Of a stretch of 64,000 bases of DNA, positions 50,056-60,006 are shown in pieces. Each line of letters opens with the position of its first letter. The stretch's first letter is position 1. A program made the position numbers and the translations under genes. Source of the DNA: Pleurotus djamor (Eukaryota; Basidiomycota; Agaricomycetes; Agaricales; Pleurotaceae). The stretch lies in assembly GCA_029747585.1 (NCBI GenBank), contig JAPEVF010000029.1, forward strand, positions 107,930 through 171,929, read 5' to 3'. The notes under the pieces are model-generated. The model was not told where the DNA came from and searched no databases. It saw only the letters and a program-made list of their open reading frames with translations.

Positions 50056-51533
50056 ATGCGCTTTCACACAAGGATTGCGATCGCTCTCGCTGCCATTCTC
50101 CTGTTGGTGTCGGTCTGGATCTTTTGGCGTTGTTCCGACTTTGAAGAGGTCTCGTGGAAAAGAAGAAATTCCAATGCTATCCGGGAAAGTCTGTCAGAGG
50201 CTCTTTCGAATCTCCTGAAACGCGATGAACGACGATCTAGCGATACCATAACAGCCAGGCGCATCAAGGACGTTCAGGCCAGTATTGCATGCGCCATACA
50301 ACACGGTCGCTGGGTCCGGGACTCAAACCTTTCTTTCCAAAAGGCGCGATTCATCCAAATAGGCTCTTGTGCCCCGTCTCGCTTTTCAAGGAACAATTCT
50401 ATCTTCGACTTGGACCCTGTTCATGCGATGGAAAGTATGTGCGACCTCTTACGTGGAAAAATTGCCTCAGTCATCGGCTCTATAAACTCCTACTATCTAC
50501 ACCAACTCTGGTTACATGCCCTTACAGCTCACGACCAATACAACCACCAGTGCGACGGTGCAGAACTTTGTAGTTGGCACCGTACGTGCCTGGCTTCATT
50601 CACCGGCGACGCTTCGTATGTCGGAAACCCCGCCCCCAGCTTAGAAGACCTTGATCAATCTGATACCGCCCTCCTTCGTTTCGTCCTCACAGACTCCTTG
50701 TATGCGTCGCCAGACCCCGCCCATCCTACGTATCGGACTCCTGTGTTGGATCCGTACACTGGTATCAGATCCAGAGAAAACTACTGGTTCAAACGCGCTC
50801 GATTTTCCCAAGTTATCATCCTCAATCGTGCCCCAGTCCCTGCTCCTACTTGGTCATACGACGGCACCCCTCAAGGGAACTGGTCCTTCATTCCAGGATA
50901 CACTCCAGCTACTGATCTCGGGCCTGCTAAACCGAAAGTCCTTGGTCGACAATCCCATGGGCTCATCCTCGACGCCGCTCTGAACGTCACTATATCGACC
51001 TTCCTTCCTTCTGTGCTTCCTGCCTTGCGACGAATACGGCGACAGAATATATCTCGTTCAAGCATCATGATTTGGCATGGAAATTGGTTCGTCAACCCAT
51101 CGTGCGACAAGCATGGTCAACACCGAGGGCTGCGATCGAAGAATGTCGAGGACCTTGCACTGTACGCCATCGAGGATCCTTGGGTGCTTTACTACAATGC
51201 ACAAGGTGTGTGCTTACCTTCCCTTTGCACTGGTAGGGCTGGTCTCATACTCTGTCGCTAGTCTACATACAAGATATCGTTCTTGTAGAACTCCTCCCGA
51301 TCTTCAACATCACATACCTTCCCATGTCCATTCCTCTTGATAGCCGGGCGACAGGTCGTTCTGGGGCGTACGGCGCGTGCTTGACGTACCCCCTCGGGTC
51401 CGTGGGTGCGGATGCAATTGCATCCACATTTTTTGGAGGTTTACAGCACATCTTAACATTAACAACCCCCGACGACACCACAGGACTAGGAATACATGAT
51501 GCATTGGAGTCATCTTCGAAACTTCGTCCATAA
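50056..51533 (+). CDS. Type II membrane protein, extracellular domain of unknown function
   Basis: Exons 50056-51205 and 51262-51533 give 473 residues. A short basic N-terminus (MRFHTR) is followed by one transmembrane helix (IALAAILLLVSVWIFWRC), giving a type II topology with a luminal domain. The domain has a start motif FIQIGSCAPSRFSRN, a helix GSINSYYLHQLWLHAL, a Cys-containing loop (HQCDGAELCSWHRTC), VIILNRAPVPAPTW, MIWHGNWFVNPSC, and a C-terminal half with LPMSIPLDSRATG. The layout (N-terminal GS-like motif, Cys loop, late D/H region) recalls PC-esterase/SGNH-type polysaccharide O-acetylation proteins of basidiomycetes. This link is weak because no clear GDS catalytic motif is visible. 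Expected in the Golgi. Function unassigned. Confidence 0.7.
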
Positions 51534-51595
51534 TGTGTATAGATAAAGTAGAAAATGCTTGTATCGTGGCCCGGTTGTTGAACGCGGTACCTAGA

Positions 51596-52237
51596 TCATA
51601 TCCTACGTTTCTTGCCTTTGGCTTTGTTCCCGTCTGACCTCGACGCATCGCTCTGCTCCTCCTTGGGCTGTGGAAACCCTCCATTGACGAGAGCTTCCTT
51701 TGCAACCTCATTTATCCTCTTCCACCGATCATTCCCAAGTTTAACACCACCGTACCAGCGCGAGACAACCAATATAACATCAGAGCTTCGCGTGTCTTCC
51801 AACAACCGACTCAGACGATCCCCACTACCGCCCTCACCACCGTCTTTCTGACCGGTCAGAACCCTCGTGGTAGTTTGAGGCGGAGGGGGTTGGCCTGCGC
51901 TTCTTCTTGAGCTTGAATTTCGCGTTGAGTAGAGAGGTGTAGGTGGATCGTTGGACTGTAGAGTTTCCCTGGAGGTGCGATACGCGTACATGCAATGCGT
52001 GGCGCGTTTTAACTGAGACTTCGACGTGAGGTGATCGAGGAAGCGTGGAACAGAATCAACGGAAGGTAGATGAGATGCGTGAGCCATAAAGACGGATTTA
52101 CGGTCTGCTATGCGTTCCGAGGCGAAGATCGGATGAGGCCAACCAGTTTCATTGGACTCTAGGTCTTTCGAGTCAGTCCACGCTTATGTGTCTGTCGCCC
52201 AACTCACACCGGCTTGTGAAGATACCGCACTGTACAT
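51596..52237 (-). CDS. IMPACT/YigZ-family (UPF0029) protein
   Basis: Exons 52237-52210 and 52158-51596 give 196 residues (phase-1 junction gives SQAESNETGWPHPIFASERI). The IMPACT domain is clear: ADRKSVFMAHASHLPSVDSV, HLTSKSQLKRATHCMYAYR and SDVILVVSRWYGGVKLGNDRW with the conserved WYGG. A Ser/Pro-rich insert of ~35 residues sits between the first strands and the GEGGSG motif. The C-terminus is basic (KAKGKKRRI), a possible nuclear signal. Yeast Yih1 and mammalian IMPACT restrain the Gcn2 kinase through an N-terminal RWD domain. That domain is absent here, so the role may differ; it could be a second, RWD-less paralogue. Confidence 0.82.
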
Positions 52238-52417
52238 CCGTTGGGCTTGGGAGAATCGTGCAAAAGCCGTCCTTGGAGTCGGCCTGACGAGCATGAACGA
52301 AGTAAAGGGTATAGATGTATTAAGCGCCGACGCTCTGGAGTGTGTATCATACAGACTAGGTATAAAGTATGTATCTGACTCGCATAAAGACTAACCTCCT
52401 CCATCAGAGTCGACAGA

Positions 52418-54042
52418 TCAAAGCTCAGTCTCCCCAACGTCCACGGTAACTGGGCGGATGCCGTTGATGGGAGCCTTCTTGCCCAAAGTTTGACAATATT
52501 GGCGCAAAGCTCCGAGAACTTCTGGGATAACGTCCTTGTGGACGTTCTTACCCCAAAGGATGTCCAGATGTTCGTAACTTGCTAGTGGCCGTGCAACGGT
52601 GTGTTTGGGAAGCTGCTTCGTCATCACGTCGATGTCAACGAGGGAGTCCGAATCTCCATACAAAAGGACGATGGGAGTGACGATGTTCTTAGTGGGGAAT
52701 CGTGCGGGTCGATACGAGCTGACCGAGGTACGAGTCATCATCGCGACGTCGTCATCATACATTTGGAAAGCCCCGTTCCGCATGATCTGGAACCAATGGA
52801 CGACAGACTTGACGGATGCAAAACTATAAAGATGAGCATACGCGGCGATCTTCTGAGGCGTGGAGATGTTTTGACTGCGCCATTCAAATAGCCAGCCGAG
52901 TGAAACGTCAATTACGGAAGCGAATATGGGTGGGTAGAGGATGGATTGCCACATTCCGGCGGATGACATGATTGCTTTTCGACCAAAAAAGAGGAATATC
53001 AACGTCGGACTGTGGCGGAGGTTAAAGGAGATCGATGAAGACGCGGGACGTGCAAACTTACGAAGCTTTCATCAAAGAGTCGACGATAGGTGCCGCTAGT
53101 CCGGGTGGAGCCATGGCAGGGGCCAATGCGATGAAGACGTTGACTTTCTCGTTCAGTTGTGGATGAATACTGAGAGCAGCGAAAGCTTGTGCGGTGCCTT
53201 GGCTGAAGCCAATGTAGCTCAATTTCGGAGATTTGGTCACGTCAAGGATGTAGCTGATCGAGTCGGGAATGTCGTGCCATGCGAAGTCATCGATTGAGAA
53301 GTCCTGATGCACGATGCATGATTAGTGGTTAAAGGAGAGGAGATCGTAAGCATGAGGTAGCCTACCCAGAACTTGGACGAGTCAGGACCATGGTGAATGG
53401 ATTTCTTGGAATATTTGTTGCCGCTAACGAGGTGTCAGTGATTTTTGCTGCAAGGGAGCTTCGTGGGGCATACCGGTTATTTCCAAGCCACACATCATAA
53501 CCTTGTTCGACAAGGACGAACGGTAAGGATCGTTCCGCTTCCGTCAGACAAATCCAAACTTCAGAGTTCATCAACAGCCCATGATGGAGATACACCACAG
53601 GTTTGCCTGTGCTTGTTCCGGGATTCGTCTTGTGCTCGCCTTTCATCGATGGGAGCCTATGAAGCCCAAGCAGATATCCGTCCTTTGTGAGAACGACGTG
53701 TTCTTCATGCTCGTAACCGAAGATCTCGCAGAGGTCGCTAAAGTCCTTAGCTTTGAGAATGCGATCGGCAAGTTTCTTTTCTTCTGATTTAGGCTTCGGA
53801 CCACCGCTCAGTTTATGAAATAATGAGCGGGATTTCTCATAGAACCAGTTTATGACAGGTTTTGGCAGAGAAAAGGTGATTAAACGGATGACCAGTTCGA
53901 ATGCGATGAAGAAGAAGCTGAGGACCAGGGCGATGTATTCATGAGAGCGGAGACGCCCGATAAATGGGATTCGAGGCATTTTTATCTTTGTGAGTTGTGG
54001 GGGAGGGTTTGGGGTGAAATGGCGGGCGGGCAGAGAGCTCAC
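52418..54042 (-). CDS. TGL1: Steryl ester hydrolase / acid lipase (Tgl1/Yeh family)
   Basis: The start is either 54042 (MSSLPARH) or the in-frame Met at 53979 (MPRIPFIGRLRSHEY); the shorter fits the family better. A membrane segment follows (ALVLSFFFIAFELVIRLITF). The abhydrolase-lipase entry domain reads FGYEHEEHVVLTKDGYLLGL; then the oxyanion loop VVYLHHGLLMNSEVW and QGYDVWLGNNRGNKYSKKS. The catalytic Ser is in YIGFSQGTAQ, the Asp in GDSDSLVD and the His in YEHLDILWG. Introns fall at 53473, after KFW, and near 53,063. The enzyme hydrolyses sterol esters on lipid droplets or at the membrane. It is divergent from the truncated epoxide hydrolase. Confidence 0.87.
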
Positions 54043-54304
54043 TGGGCCTGTGTTTTATGATCCCATGGACCCGGACAAACGGAGACTTGGCCCAAAGTAG
54101 AAGGCAGTGCTTAGAGCGTGTGAGAAGTATGCAGGGGTGGGATATTTCTGGCCAGGGGCCTTCGGCTCAGTTCAAAGCGTGTGTCCCGATCCGCAGCTTC
54201 TTATTGGCTTCTCAGACGTGGATTGGACGTTGAAGTGATGCAGCATTGATGGGTTCCGGTAATTTAAACCGTCTCTACCCTCTTGAACCGCTACCACTAC
54301 CACG

Positions 54305-55258
54305 ATGCCCCCCTTCAATGTGCAGCCCATCAAAATCAAAATTCCACAGAAAGAGGTAGACCATTACCTCAAGGTCCTGCGCCTGGCTCGACTTCCGGAG
54401 GCTCCCATCGTTCCCGGTGCTGAAGAAGATAGCAGCTATGGGACCACACTCGCCGACATGAAGGATGTGAAGAAGACTTTTCTGAACTTGAAGTGGCGAA
54501 AACTCGAGGCAGAAATGAACAAGTATGTACCATGCATATCACCTATTACTTCGCTTGCGCATGCTTAAACTCGTCTGAATACACCCAGGTGGGACCACTT
54601 CACTGTCGAAATTGAAGCTACGAAGTAAAACTCTCTCTCATGCTGAATTTCGTGGCATTCACAGTCGACTTTTCCCCCAGAATCCACTTCGTGCATCAAA
54701 GGAGCTCCAGACCAGATGCTATCCCACTTTTGATCCTGCATGGTTGGCCGTTCACGATCTTCGAATACAAGTACCTAATCGAACCGTTGACGAATCCTCC
54801 CCCTGGTCAACCCGCGTAAGTCGAATAAACATTAAAACCTCACCAGTACACACAATAACACATATACTTATAGGTTTCACGTTGTCTTACCCTCTCTTCC
54901 GGGTATATTCCTATCCAGTATCGTCCCAGACAAGGCACACAGTACACCAGACGTTGCAAGAACTATGAATACGTTGATGGTCGATGTTCTAGGCTACAAG
55001 ATATATGGTGCCCACGGAGGCGACTTTGGCGCGATTAATCTGCGTCAGACACAGCTCAACCACCCGGATACCTGTCGTCTCATCCACTTTATCGGCTTCC
55101 CAGCCCCTCGACCCGCTGATTTTAAGGATGAAGACTTCGCTACTCTGGACGACGCCGACAAACGTGCCTTTGCGAGGCAGATGATTTTCCATGACAAGCA
55201 TTTTGGCTACTTCCAGATGCAGTCTACAGAGGTTTGCTCCACCTTTCACCAAGCTTAA
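54305..55258 (+). pseudogene. Epoxide hydrolase, 3' half lost at a recombinase-element junction
   Basis: Exons rebuild an EHN domain (MPPFNVQPIKIKIPQKEVDH; KVLRLARLPEAPIVPGAEED; KWDHFTVEIE) and the first part of an alpha/beta-hydrolase fold: FVHQRSSRPDAIPLLILHGW with the HGWP oxyanion motif, FTIFEYKYLIEPLT, and YGAHGGDFGAINLRQTQLNH with the nucleophile Asp. The similarity stops at GYFQMQSTE (about 55,230). Then comes VCSTFHQA and a stop that belong to other DNA. Lid helices, the proton-donor Tyr pair and the catalytic His/acid are missing, so the product cannot be active. Right at the break, a minus-strand recombinase reading frame begins. The ATG, presequence-free start and introns otherwise look intact, so the loss appears recent. 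Confidence 0.78.
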
Positions 55259-55913
55259 ACCGACCGTCTAATATTATATAAGGTTGATGGGGAAGAATTT
55301 CTTCAATGCGCCTCCAGTAGAGAAGGAAAGCGGAGGACTTCCATCGACCCACTGAGGCAACAACCTCTGGTGGAACTCCTGAGAGGAGAAGCTCAGTAGC
55401 ACCCCCAATGCGGAAACTATGCCCCTTGACGTCAGACGTCAGTCCATGCGATGACCAGACACTTGTGCACCTCTCCAGGAAGGCTGTCTTGGACATAGCG
55501 CACCAGGAACCAGATGGTGAACGGTAGGAGAAGAGGTGTGAGTCTGGGGGAATGCCTACATTGACAGAGAGGTGGTTTCTCATAGCGTCACAAGGGCAGA
55601 GAGAGGGGCGCCCAGTGATAAGAAGAAGAGCACCAGCCTCCTTGGTGGTCTTTGTCCAAGGGATTGAAAGGTGAAGAGATGGAATGGTGGAGTTGGAGGA
55701 GGATGAGGGGATACTTTGATGATAGGAAACTGAGGTTGATCGGCTGACATGGTATGTTGGGTTGAAGCTGTTCGATGACTTGACTGTAAGCTCCCCAAGG
55801 CGACAGACCAAAGAGAGCCAGAAAGCAGAAGAAGAAATGTCCCCGCGGGAGCAATGGGAAGGTTTGGAAACCTGTGGACTCTGGAGGTTATGGGACGCAC
55901 TCTGCTCAAACAC
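55224..55913 (-). mobile_element. Tyrosine-recombinase catalytic domain fragment
   Basis: One open reading frame of ~225 residues reads as the catalytic domain of a eukaryotic tyrosine recombinase. It has Arg in the CRLGELTVK box, Lys in PWTKTTKEAG, GHSFRIGGATELLLSGVPPE with H-x-x-R, the Trp of GRWKSSAF and the Tyr nucleophile in LLYWRRIEEILP. This combination is typical of recombinase-like genes scattered in Agaricomycete genomes and of Crypton-class or related elements. The N-terminal SAM-like DNA-binding half is missing upstream of 55,913, where a plus-strand gene begins. The C-terminal end runs into the epoxide hydrolase relic. Whether it is a broken element or an exapted gene cannot be decided. 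Confidence 0.75.
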
Positions 55914-57536
55914 GCTCCGTACTGGGGAAGGTCATCAACCTTTCGGATAACTATCGACCTCAGGACTCCACGAACTGGGCACATACTGTTGCCTCATATC
56001 TGCACACAGGCGGAGTGGATATGTCTAGCGCGGCAATGTTACAGGATGGGTCTATCCCTTCCCTGCTGTGGCAACTTCAGAAGGCCAAATCTCACCAGAC
56101 CGCTGAATCGTTCCTCAATATGCTCAACCTTATCATCCTTTCGCTGAAGACAGAGAGGTAAGTTCCCGTGTTCTATCTCTATGTTCAAAACGGCTAACCT
56201 GGCTAGTGTACGAATGCAACTCAGCGAGAGCGATGCGTGTTCGCTACCTATAAAGAGAAAGAGGCAGGATGCATCCATCAACGAAGTCTTCCTTCATCTC
56301 TCCAAGCAGCAAAAGCTGGCCGTCAAAAATTCCACCTTTCATGAATGGGTTTACAAGGGGAGAAAATTTGCATCTCTTGCTGCCGCTGGTAAGCCTTGAA
56401 CCTTAGACCTCTGGTATTTGTTGAAGACCTGACTGGCATCCTTAGGTAGTATGTATTTGTTGTGGATGATAGCTGCGAGCCAAGCCGCCTCAACGGTGGG
56501 TTACCTAGTGGAACAGGAGATCAGCGATTTATGTGACATGATTCTCGCTCCCAAAGATGGTATGCCCTTTCTTTTGTTTCTTCCGTCACTATATTGTTAC
56601 CTGTATAGATACGTCTCTGGGAAAATCTATTGGGGGGACACTCATCCCACTGTTAACACAAATTCGGGAGCGCCATCCCATCATATTGCGGTATATCTTT
56701 CCAACCGAGCTCCTCGAGCCCGGAGAGTCAAGGGACTTGGATTTTACAGATCTTGTTGCAACACAACGTATTCTGGATTATTTAAAGCTCCAGTAAGTCA
56801 ACTTCAAATACTTATGGTTTGAGAGATTCACGATTATCAGCCAAATTGCCGCGCCACCGCGCGATGAAACCTACTGGCATGCCTTTCTCACCAAGCCTAT
56901 CCCTACCAAAAACCCTGGGGACCTTTACGCTGCCAACGCACGCTCTCTTGGTCTAGATTGTGTCGTACCGCCGCTACCCGCCTGGAGAGACGCCCAGTCG
57001 GCGACGCTGAATTCCATTGCTACCACCGCCTCATCCTCATGTATTGTGGTCTTATCTGGGTACAAGCATGACAAGACATATCGGAAGGGTAATTCAAATC
57101 CTCACAGCCGAAAAACCATCACCCAGACTGAGCGGCGCCTGGCGCAGAAGGCGGAGAAAATTGAAAACTTGGCTCACCTTGAGCGTCGAGTAAGTGCATC
57201 TTTTCTTGGTTCCATCTTTGAAACAAAGATCACTCAGTCGTTCGGCAGCTGCGCGATTTCTACACTGACTCCGGACAGAAGACTCAGGCCAATAAATACC
57301 TTTATGTACCTTATCAAACGGTGCAACCTGAGTAAGTCCGCCTCTGCATTCAATTTCTACCACATTCTATGATCTTCCATAGCTCCCACTCGTTACTTGT
57401 CCAGTCTAAGGAAGGCAAGTTACTCTTCCTCCGAAGTCAGCTATCGGCGCACTTGAAAAGGAATCTTGTGGGCAAGCTGACCGCCATATTTGGTGAGCTC
57501 ATCAGGAAAAACCTATTTTGCTATAAAGAAAGATAA
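55874..57536 (+). CDS. Multi-exon protein of unknown function, probably decaying
   Basis: Not recognised. Segments with good splice sites run from about 55,874: DSTNWAHTVASYLHTGGVDM, SFLNMLNLIILSLKTER (to 56,158), then 56,207-56,391 (QLSESDACSLPIKRKRQDAS; LSKQQKLAVKNSTFHEWVYK), 56,453-56,557 (SMYLLWMIAASQAASTVGYL), 56,607-56,792 (SIGGTLIPLLTQIRERHPII; RYIFPTELLEPGE), 56,844-57,189 (PPRDETYWHAFLTKPIPTKN; NARSLGLDCVVPPLPAW), 57,240-57,331 (RQLRDFYTDSGQKTQANKYL) and 57,386-57,536. The phase from 57,189 to the next segment is off by one, so a frameshift or wrong junction exists. The last residues (LIRKNLFCYKER) lie inside the terminal repeat of the element that starts at 57,500. The start codon is unclear. 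No signal peptide or membrane helix. Confidence 0.5.
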
Positions 57537-58223
57537 AGCATATCAAAGCTAAAAAGGGGGTGAAAGCTATGGGAGAAAGGTTATATGTATAACTACTCAG
57601 ATGAAAGCAGCTGAAAGCGGGTGAAAGCAAGTATTATGTAACATCCATAAATGAAAGCTTATGAAAGATTCGTCCCCATTTGGCAGTCTATCCCCTTTGG
57701 ATGGTTTACATGATTTTGACTTAACAGTCAGAGTGGGGACTGACCCTCAGTCGGCACCACAGCTGTCCACTCCACTATTCCCTCACATTCTAACATGTTT
57801 TAATTCCTTCATATTTATTTGTTATATTCTATTGGGCTGTGTCGTATAAAGCTCCTGCAATCAATTGTGCTTGAATTATATTTGAAAGATGATGAAAGAT
57901 GATGAAAGCTAATGAAAGCTTGATCTGGATATAACACTATGTAGATAATAAGCTGAAAGCTATTGAAAGATAAATTGAAACTGGATGCTGCTCATGCAAG
58001 ATGCTGAAAGCCAGTGAAAGCTAAATGTAAGGATTATACTGCTTACACAATTAACTCAAAGCAGNTTGAAAGCTAAAAAANGACACACTATTGCTGATTC
58101 AAAAACATGAAAGCTACTGAAAGCTAGTGAATGCCACTGAGAGTGAGTTTAATGCTTTGGCTTAAACATCTGTCTCTGTTCAAAACTTTGATAAGCTTTT
58201 ACCCAAAAATGTTTTTCCTGATG
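57500..58223. mobile_element. Non-autonomous element copy 1 (TIR, TGAAAGC-rich, internally deleted)
   Basis: 724 bp, bounded by a perfect 13-bp terminal inverted repeat: CATCAGGAAAAAC at 57500-57512 and its complement at 58211-58223. Left 137 bp (57535-57671) and right 552 bp (57672-58223) are nearly identical to copy 2, but the 765 bp that separates them in copy 2 is absent here. Around thirteen TGAAAGC motifs plus TGAAAGA variants occur, all in one orientation, clustered in runs spaced 10 bp apart. No protein-coding capacity. The superfamily cannot be named: no CACTA start, no clear target-site duplication. Two single Ns lie near 58,063 and 58,081. Confidence 0.72.
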
Positions 58224-58470
58224 TTGGAATCAAAACGAGAGGCGTGGGGGTTGCTAGGGTGCGATAAAATGGAGTCGATCTATACAAAAATCGTTTTCAG
58301 CGCGGAATTGTCAGAGAGAAAACGGACTTACCAGCAGCAAACGATAGACTAAACGAGAGGAGGGAGCGATAAAATGGAGTCGATCTGTATAGACATCGTT
58401 GGTTAGCGGGAAATTTCGGTTGAAAAAATGTGACGGAAAACTTACCGTCACCCACGACACAGATTCATCC
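58224..58470. repeat. Diverged tandem duplication (two ~120-bp units)
   Basis: A 21-bp block beginning GCGATAAAATGG is present at 58261-58281 and again at 58366-58386. Each copy is preceded by AAACGAGAGG (58231 and 58351) and followed by an ATCGTT and a GACTTACC/CTTACC block. The spacing of about 105-120 bp shows an old tandem duplication directly after element copy 1. Confidence 0.6.
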
Positions 58471-59484
58471 TGCCCGTCAAGTCGAGTCTATACAAGGCGT
58501 TTGAAAGTATGAGAAAGCGATGTCTGGACAAGGAAATGTCAGTTCTACGGCACGAGAGGGAAATGAAGTTGAAACTCACTCAGAATGTGTTCCCGTAGTG
58601 ACGATGAACTGTTTCGGGGCAGAGCATATGGGGAACGGAGGGAATAGAGACATAGGAGCGGTAGGAATCGGCGAATAGGTTTGAATGGACATGTTTTCCG
58701 TGGTTTCGGCGAGGAGAGCAGGAGAGGTGGAACGGCAAAATGAAGAGTTATGGCGGTGGGAAAAACAAAAATGAAAGGGCAAAGGGTTTGACGGCAGCGT
58801 AGAAGCTTCGAATAACATGCGTGTAGCGATAACGGCGTCCAAGAGCGACGAAAAACATTGGGGAGGGACTTGGGGACGTAATGGTAGGAGGACAAGAGGT
58901 GGTTACTTCCGAATAAGGGCAATGAAGTTGAAACTCAGCCGCCAGGGGCTTGAGGAGGTTCGTCCAATTTCACTAATTTCGTTGCTCGAATCGTGCTCTT
59001 AGGCTTAGAAATGAGTGTATATAGACTACAGATGCTCGTGCATGTCCGAGAGGTAGACAGAAAATTTGTTTTGGGAGAGGATACGCGAAACGACGCAAAA
59101 CTCCTGGATCTCCTGGATCCCTCCTATNCCCCTTCCTTCTCCTCGATTTGCGTCGTTTTCCTCTTCCACACCACCCATCCTCAGTACCAGCTGCAGAAAT
59201 AGGCGNCCCGTANGTCTACCTACAGTCTACCCGCAGCACTGACAGGCAGCGGAACAAGAGGAACACAGAGAGAACGAAAACAGTACTCTCCTTCTCCTCC
59301 TCGTACCGTTCACCCGTTCCTCTCGCTTCCAGGTCTCAGTTCGCCGCTCTTGGGGACAGACCCTGAGCGCCAAGACTCCTCGCTTACCAGTTCGCCGCTC
59401 TAGGCTCATTCTACAATTATTTTCCAAGCTTCCCAAGTCTCGATTATTCGGAAACGGCGATTAACGAGTCCCTACCTGGAATCC
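58471..59484. other. Intergenic, no supported gene
   Basis: A minus-strand open stretch at 58545-58922 and short plus-strand ones have no domain or splice support. C/T-rich DNA begins near 59,280, upstream of the TATA box at 59,485. Confidence 0.4.
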
Positions 59485-60006
59485 TATAAAGAGGGCTCGA
59501 GTTTCGCCTCAAGTCTCATCATCATCTCCTCTCCTCTCCTCTCTCCTCTCCTCTCCTCTCTTCTTCTGATCTCTTCTTTCATCACTCTTCTCTCTCCTCT
59601 CTTCTCGCATTCTCAAGTCTCTCGCCGTCACCACCACTGTTCATTGGTCTTCACCTTTGTCCTCCAAAAGGTAAGTATGTTTATCTTTCTCGATTTATTG
59701 ACCATTTACTAGTGACTTGCATTTCGCAGATTTCATCATTAACCATTCCCGCGCTTTTTGCTCAAGCCTTGAACGACTCATCACTAATTTGTGACGATGA
59801 CCTTGTACTCTAGTAAGTCAAGTTTTGCATTATTGATTCAACTCTCAAATCACTTCTAATCATTTTTTCGTAGCCTTCAATGCGACTCTGCTTCTTTATT
59901 CTTGGTAAGTAACCCCGTTTCTCGCGTTTCATTATCATTTCCGACCGTTCTTATTCTTTTCAGGTTTACTTGAGTCTTTTTCGGCCAGTCACATTTCGGG
60001 AACCGT
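59485..60006 (+). promoter_or_regulatory. Orphan promoter and intron-rich leader, cut by element copy 2
   Basis: TATAAA (59485-59490) precedes a 90-bp pure C/T tract (about 59,526-59,615), the usual initiator of strongly expressed basidiomycete genes. Three introns with consensus GTAAGT or GTAAGTATG-like donors follow: 59671-59729, 59813-59873 and 59905-59963. The first ATG (59797) opens an 18-residue reading frame across two introns, MTLYSTFNATLLLYSWFT, then stops at 59,973. At 60,007 the sequence switches abruptly to element copy 2. This may be the 5' end of a disrupted gene, or part of a retroelement's terminal repeat. No downstream coding exon is found. Confidence 0.5.

Noticed and set aside
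57661..57849. Short hydrophobic open frame inside element copy 1
   Set aside because: It overlaps the repeat's A/T-rich DNA, is not conserved in copy 2 because of the junction, and has no promoter.
58545..58922. 125-residue minus-strand open frame between the element copies
   Set aside because: Pro/Leu/Ser-rich with no family signature; typical of a C/T-rich strand read in frame.
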